This document shows positions 59,478-64,000 of a stretch of DNA of 64,000 bases, piece by piece. Position 1 is the first letter of the stretch; each line of letters starts with the position of its first letter. Under the pieces are notes generated by a model. The model saw only the letters and a list, made by a program, of their open reading frames with translations, was not told the origin of the DNA and did not search any database. The stretch is taken from NCBI GenBank assembly GCA_958510825.1, contig OY294049.1, positions 21,321,536-21,385,535 of the forward strand, written 5' to 3'. This stretch comes from Brachypterus glaber (taxonomy: Eukaryota; Arthropoda; Insecta; Coleoptera; Kateretidae). A program made the position numbers and the translations under genes.

Positions 59478-60872
59478 ATGGGCCGCGTCCCTTACTATCT
59501 TGCATTCATCAAAAATCTCCCAAAAAGAAAAGCCCCCGGCCCCGATCAAATACCGAATAAAATCCTTAAAATACTCCCCCGGAAAACCATTATGGAAATC
59601 GTTAACATTGTTAACGCAATGCTCAGACTGCGCCACTTTCCAAAGCCCTGGAATAACGCAGACGTAATAGTAATCAAAAAACCCGGACAAAATCCAACTT
59701 TTGCTGAAAGCTACCGCCCCATAAGCCTCCTTTCCTCCCTAGGCAAAATAGCCGAGAAAGTCATACTAACCAGACTTCAAACTGTAGTTGAAGAACTAAA
59801 TCTCCTTCCAAATGAGCAATTCGGCTTCCGAAGCAGACACTCCACAGTCCACCAGGTAGCTCGCCTGGTAGACTCTGTAACGGACGGACTAAATAGGCGC
59901 GAAGCCGCGGGACTGATCCTCCTGGACATCGCAAAAGCCTTCGATAAAGTTTGGCACAAAGGTCTTGTAGCCAAACTCCACTTTCTCGGCCTCCCCCCAG
60001 GCATCACCAAACTCATAGCCTCCTTCCTCAAAGGCAGAGATTTTCAGATAAAAATAGGCGACTGTAAGTCCAACACCCGCCGCATCAAAGCTGGCGTTCC
60101 ACAAGGTTCCCCACTATCTCCCCTTCTGTACAACCTCTTTACGACAGATATTCCAAAATCACAGGGCACTGAACTAGCCCTGTTCGCCGATGACACCGGC
60201 ATCCTAGCAAAAGCCAGAAACCCCCAGCGCATCCATATCGCCCTCCAGCGCCAAATGGATGCCCTAATCAAATGGTTCTCCAAATGGAAAATCAAAGTAA
60301 ACGCCAATAAAACCAAAGGCATCCTAATCTCTAGGATTAGAAGAGGCCCACCCCAACCCATTCAGATAAATGGCCAACCCATTAACTGGGAAAACCATGC
60401 CAAATACCTCGGCATTACAATCTCCAAAAACTTGACGTGGGATCAGCACGTCAAAAACACCCTCCAAATAGCAAATTGCCGCCTCTCCAAACTCTACCCC
60501 TTAATAGGCAGAAAGAGTCCCCTATCCATTAAAAACAAACTTCTTCTTTACAACCAAACCCTAAAGCCGGTACTTCTTTACGGAGCCCCAGCCTGGAATA
60601 AAATCACCCTTAACAAAGCGCTCTCAGCAAAACTTCAGGCCTTCCAAAACAAGGCACTCAGAATATGCCTCGATGCCCCCTGGTTCATGAGGAACAACCA
60701 GATACACAGAGATCTCGAAATGCCCCTCCTAAAAACGGAAATCATCCGCTACAGCACGTCTTTTATACAAGACAATTTAGATCACCCAAACCCCCTCATT
60801 TCAAACTTTCTAGATTACGATCATGAAATACACAACACTCACAAAAAGATCAAAAACGTCCTCAACCAGTAA
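59478..60872 (+). CDS. Jockey-type reverse transcriptase, N-terminally truncated, open frame
   Basis: This is the RNA-directed DNA polymerase part of a Jockey LINE. The first nine codons (MGRVPYYLA) come from the flanking DNA and target duplication; element sequence begins inside codon 10. The reverse transcriptase blocks are complete: IKNLPKRKAPGPDQIPNKIL, SYRPISLLSSLGKIAEKVI, NEQFGFRSRHSTVHQVARLV, LLDIAKAFDKVWHKGLV (motif A Asp), AGVPQGSPLSPLLYNLF and LFADDTGILA (motif C DD). The C-terminal region has LGITISKNLTWDQHV and VLLYGAPAW. The frame ends at TAA 60870. The ORF1 and APE endonuclease of a complete Jockey element (normally about 900 residues in ORF2) are missing, so this copy cannot move by itself. 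There is no internal stop or frameshift. Codon use is C-rich, unlike the AT-rich CR1-group element in this window. Confidence 0.92.
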   Translation: MGRVPYYLAFIKNLPKRKAPGPDQIPNKILKILPRKTIMEIVNIVNAMLRLRHFPKPWNNADVIVIKKPGQNPTFAESYRPISLLSSLGKIAEKVILTRLQTVVEELNLLPNEQFGFRSRHSTVHQVARLVDSVTDGLNRREAAGLILLDIAKAFDKVWHKGLVAKLHFLGLPPGITKLIASFLKGRDFQIKIGDCKSNTRRIKAGVPQGSPLSPLLYNLFTTDIPKSQGTELALFADDTGILAKARNPQRIHIALQRQMDALIKWFSKWKIKVNANKTKGILISRIRRGPPQPIQINGQPINWENHAKYLGITISKNLTWDQHVKNTLQIANCRLSKLYPLIGRKSPLSIKNKLLLYNQTLKPVLLYGAPAWNKITLNKALSAKLQAFQNKALRICLDAPWFMRNNQIHRDLEMPLLKTEIIRYSTSFIQDNLDHPNPLISNFLDYDHEIHNTHKKIKNVLNQ

Positions 60873-61187
60873 TGGTACCCACTAATACAGGACAGATGCA
60901 TTCCCAGCATCAGTGAGATAGTCTCACTCCTCCCGCACATCCCTCCTCTCCCTATCCCATCCCTCCCCATCCCCCTCCCACCCACTCCACAGCGCCAAAT
61001 TATGACAGATGCAACTCGCATCAGTGAGCAGAGACTCACTCCCCCCAAATTATGACAGATGCAACTCGCATCAGTGAGCATAGACTCACTGCCCCAACTT
61101 TCAATTCAGATTAAATATTTTTTTAGATAAATGAGCCATAGGCTGCGCCTGTCTCTTAAAGACCCAAACAAACTATTGATGATGATG
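59506..61187 (+). mobile_element. 5'-truncated Jockey-clade non-LTR retrotransposon with 12-bp target-site duplication
   Basis: The element lies between two perfect copies of ACTATCTTGCAT, at 59494-59505 and 61188-61199. This fixes both ends: 5' truncation inside the reverse transcriptase region and a 3' end in TTGATGATGATG. It is visibly C-rich and GC-richer on the plus strand than its surroundings. It contains one intact reverse transcriptase ORF and a 315-bp 3' untranslated region with repeated hairpin units. A perfect duplication and an intact frame suggest a recent insertion. The element lies in the intron downstream of the last detected sidestep exon, in sense orientation. Confidence 0.92.
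60891..61090 (+). repeat. Repeated double-hairpin units in the Jockey 3' UTR
   Basis: Two near-identical 50-bp units start at 60995 and 61045, and a diverged one starts at 60891. Each can fold into GATGC/GCATC and AGTGAG/CTCACT hairpins; the 60891 unit keeps the second. In LINEs, 3' UTR structure can be the template-recognition signal for the reverse transcriptase. That role here is inferred. Confidence 0.75.
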
Positions 61188-61819
61188 ACTATCTTGCATA
61201 ACTGGACGGAGTATAGTTATTAATATTATATTTATCGTGATTAATACATGTATACAGTTTTGATTTATTAGTGCAGAAGAGAAAAATAAATAGAATTTAT
61301 TTTTTAGAAAAATTGGAATTTTTTTAAAATAAAATCATAACTAACTTTAGTTTTAAAATTATATAGACTTTTAAAGACAATTTTTAGTCATACAGTTGTA
61401 TTTGGATAGTTTGTTAATTATTATCAATAATATTTTATGTTAAAAATTAAATTAAATAATACAAATAAATTATTTGAAAATATAATACTATTAAAGTACC
61501 AAAGTATAAAGTTTATTTTATAATAACTGTAATTAAATGTTTTATTGGAATTATAACAAAATAATTGTGTAATACATGGTAAATTACAGTTATAAATATA
61601 TTGAAAACCTCAAATTTAAAAGGTTTTATTAATTAATAAAAACTCACACAGAGAAATTTTTCCTAGAAAATCCAATCAAAATAATTTTAATTTAAAAACA
61701 AGCCGTGCAGATATGTTATGCTATTCCATTATATACTATTCACAGTAAATGGTATACTGCATTTTTCCAAATATTCAAAAAAAAAAATAAAAAAATAAAA
61801 AATTTTCATTTATTTTTTT

Positions 61820-62150
61820 ATTTTTTTTGCGAAAAACAAAAAGTAAAAAAAAATGAAAATATAGTTTTTATTATTTTTTAAGTTTAACCCCCCATTACTT
61901 TTTCTTTTTGGGGGAATTACTTTTAAAAATGGTAGAATTGATCCTTATAATAAAAGTAATTTTTCCTGAACAAGTTTCTTTAATCGAAACTTTCAGCTTT
62001 TTTCGACTTTTTTAAAAGTTTAACCCCTCATGCCTTTTTGTTTTTGGGAGGATTACTTTCAAAAGTAATAAGGATCTTTGTAGAATTTGATTGAAGTCGA
62101 TCGGATTAGTCGTTCTTGAGTTATCGTTTACAAAAATCGTGACATCAGAC
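61820..62150 (-). repeat. Dispersed repeat family R, long minus-strand copy
   Basis: Reversed, it reads CGATAACTCAAGAACGACTA and CCGATCGACTTC, then two blocks ending GGGGTTAAACTT, matching 27139-27480. The CCGTCCGTCTGATGTCACG string follows the family layout. Confidence 0.65.
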
Positions 62151-62165
62151 GGACGGACAGAGGGA

Positions 62166-62989
62166 CTTTTTCAAAAAAAAAGTTGATTATTGTTTCATGA
62201 ATTAATAGAATCAAGAATTATTCCCCCTAAGATAGCTGTAACTATCATAGCCGTCCTAAAAGTAGAACGCTGGGCGCTAAAGGGTTAAAAGCTATAAAAA
62301 CTCTAAAAATCGGCCAAAAAAAAATACTGGACGTGGAAATAACCTCTTCCATTAAAAAAAAAATATATTTTTGATATCGTCTAGTAGATCTGAAGACATT
62401 TTGTGTAATAACTAAGAAAACTAATACTAAGTAACGTAAAGCATTATACAGTAAGTTTAATCTTCGATTAGACATAGTATGATAAAAGTAGCAACAGCGC
62501 ATGCACATTATGGGGACTCCTACGCTGCATTCGATTACATATTGTAAAGCCAATAAATTTTGCAACAAGGCAGGCACATCATGAAGGCGCATACGCGGGC
62601 GGTAAGTCGGAGTAGAAAGACTGCACCGCTTTGGGCGAAACGCTCGGACACTGTTGCCATTTACGTTACTTATGACTAATCGGAAATTAAACGCACTGTA
62701 TGTCCATTTTTTGTTTTTGTTTTACAAATATAAAGACATTTAAAATAAAATAAAGTTATTTTGTACCTACTTATGTATATAAAGTTTAAATAAAGTAATA
62801 GTATACGCAATCTATTTGAATTACCACAAAACTATAAAACTTTCTGATACATTTGGTTTTCCGTTTGATAAATTTAGGTATCTATATTTTTACTTAAATA
62901 TGTTTTAACAAAACCGAAATACCGAAAGTTTACCTTTTATTTGGTTTGTTTGAAGTATGTATAAAATATTTCAATACAGTTTCCAACAG
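62166..62989. other. Non-coding interval
   Basis: No gene is seen. GGGCGCTAAAGGGTTAAAA at about 62271 resembles MITE ends near 14665. Confidence 0.35.
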
Positions 62990-64000
62990 TTTAGCAAATT
63001 ACATCGGCACTTAATACTACTAAGAGGGCCGACGTATTGAAATCAACGCCGACAGGTCAACATTTCTGACCATGTTTTTTTCACATTTATCGACGTTTTA
63101 GGTCGTCCTGAGTATGAATCAGTGTTTGCGTCCATCTATCTGTCTTTTTGTTTTACTGTAAACGGCCGACGTATTGAAATCAACGCCGACAGGTCAACAT
63201 TTCTGACCATGTTTTTTTCACATTTATCGACGTTTTAGGTCGTCCTGAGTATGAATCAGTGTTTGCGTCCATCTATCTGTCTTTTTGTTTTACTGTAAAC
63301 GGCCGACGTATTGAAATCAACGCCGACAGGTCAACATTTCTGACCATGTTTTTTTCACATTTATCGACGTTTTAGGTCGTCCTGAGTATGAATCAGTGTT
63401 TGCGTCCATCTATCTGTCTTTTTGTTTTACTGTAAACGGCCGACGTATTGAAATCAACGCCGACAGGTCAACATTTCTGACCATGTTTTTTTCACATTTA
63501 TCGACGTTTTAGGTCGTTCTGAGAATGAATCTGTGTTTGCGTCCATCTATCTGTCTTTTTGTTTTACTGTATACTCGATAAATCCAATTTTAGAAAAGAT
63601 ATCGATAAGCGGTTTTTTGCATATTGTTTCTTATCATATTTCGAACTATTAATAGTAAAGGGGCAAGAATGGGGTAATACTCTCATTTTTAGCGTTTTTT
63701 TTTCTGAATATAATTAAGTTAATTATTATTGGTATTATTAATATGTCTTAAATGAAAGACTTTTTTAAACGGCTCAAAAATTATTTTTTTTCCTAATATT
63801 CATTGTTTTCGAGGTATTGGCGTATAAAGCAGTGAAATGTTGTTTTAGCATAACTTATACATTATTTAAATTAAAAAATATATATTTAAATGAAAGCTGT
63901 TTTTGAGTAAATATAGTACAGTCGCCTAATTTAGGATACCATTTACAATGTACTCAATATTTAATAGGCTGTATTAATTTTTCAATATTTTTTGTATATA
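62990..64000 (-). repeat. Dispersed repeat family X, minus-strand copy with amplified module
   Basis: Reversed, it matches 54800-55290 block by block (GATAAGAAACAATATGC, AACGCTAAAAATGAGAG, TACCTCGAAAACAATG). It runs to near the end of the window. Confidence 0.65.
63027..63574. repeat. 137-bp tandem array, four copies
   Basis: Units start at 63027, 63164, 63301 and 63438, each with GGCCGACGTATTGAAATCAA, TCAACATTTCTGACCATG and GTTTGCGTCCATCTATCTGT. The last unit carries a few substitutions. A single diverged copy lies inverted at about 55140-55270. Confidence 0.92.

Noticed and set aside
63027..63574. CRISPR-like array
   Set aside because: The 137-bp units are contiguous with no unique spacers, and the genome is eukaryotic.

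Overview
The window looks like insect nuclear DNA, possibly from a beetle, though the species cannot be fixed from sequence alone. It is strongly AT-rich and has GT-AG introns. It is dominated by transposon debris: CR1-group and Jockey LINEs, a Tc1-like fragment, and many hAT-, piggyBac-, PIF- and TA-target MITE-like foldbacks. No bacterial operon, rRNA, CRISPR or viral gene was seen.

Only one host gene is recognisable. Three plus-strand exons (43846-44009, 47310-47454, 50756-50886) encode parts of Ig domains of a sidestep-family cell-adhesion protein. Their phases join without a break. The other exons lie outside the window or were not detectable, so nearly everything here is intron: at least 43.8 kb upstream, two introns of about 3.3 kb, and at least 13.1 kb downstream.

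Region by region. 1-5.2 kb: foldback elements, including an ACGT-rich 1.25 kb one. 5.2-11.4 kb: MITEs, plus a GC-richer block ending in a (TATC)n tail. 11.4-13.6 kb: a 354-bp tandem array split by a 711-bp insertion. 17.9-22.5 kb: a near-identical 1.52 kb triplication that starts inside a Tc1-like transposase fragment. 24 kb: an inverted repeat with a hammerhead-like core. 25-27 kb: a TTAA-ended, piggyBac-like element with another foldback nested in it. 29.2-30.95 kb: a 436-bp tandem array with an inverted leading copy. 32.9-37.7 kb: a 1.43 kb foldback carrying (AAG)n, and four copies of a 47-nt hammerhead ribozyme motif. 39.2-43.8 kb: a nearly full-length CR1-group LINE ending 37 bp before a sidestep exon. 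44-53 kb: intronic MITEs around the exons. 54.6-64 kb: foldbacks, a 5'-truncated Jockey LINE with a perfect 12-bp target duplication, and a 137-bp tandem array.

The most interesting signal is the hammerhead family. Three of its four copies keep the CUGAUGA and GAAA cores and the cleavage-site UH, and stem II shows compensatory changes between copies. This points to a small retrozyme-like or Penelope-associated element. It is inferred from sequence only and has not been tested.
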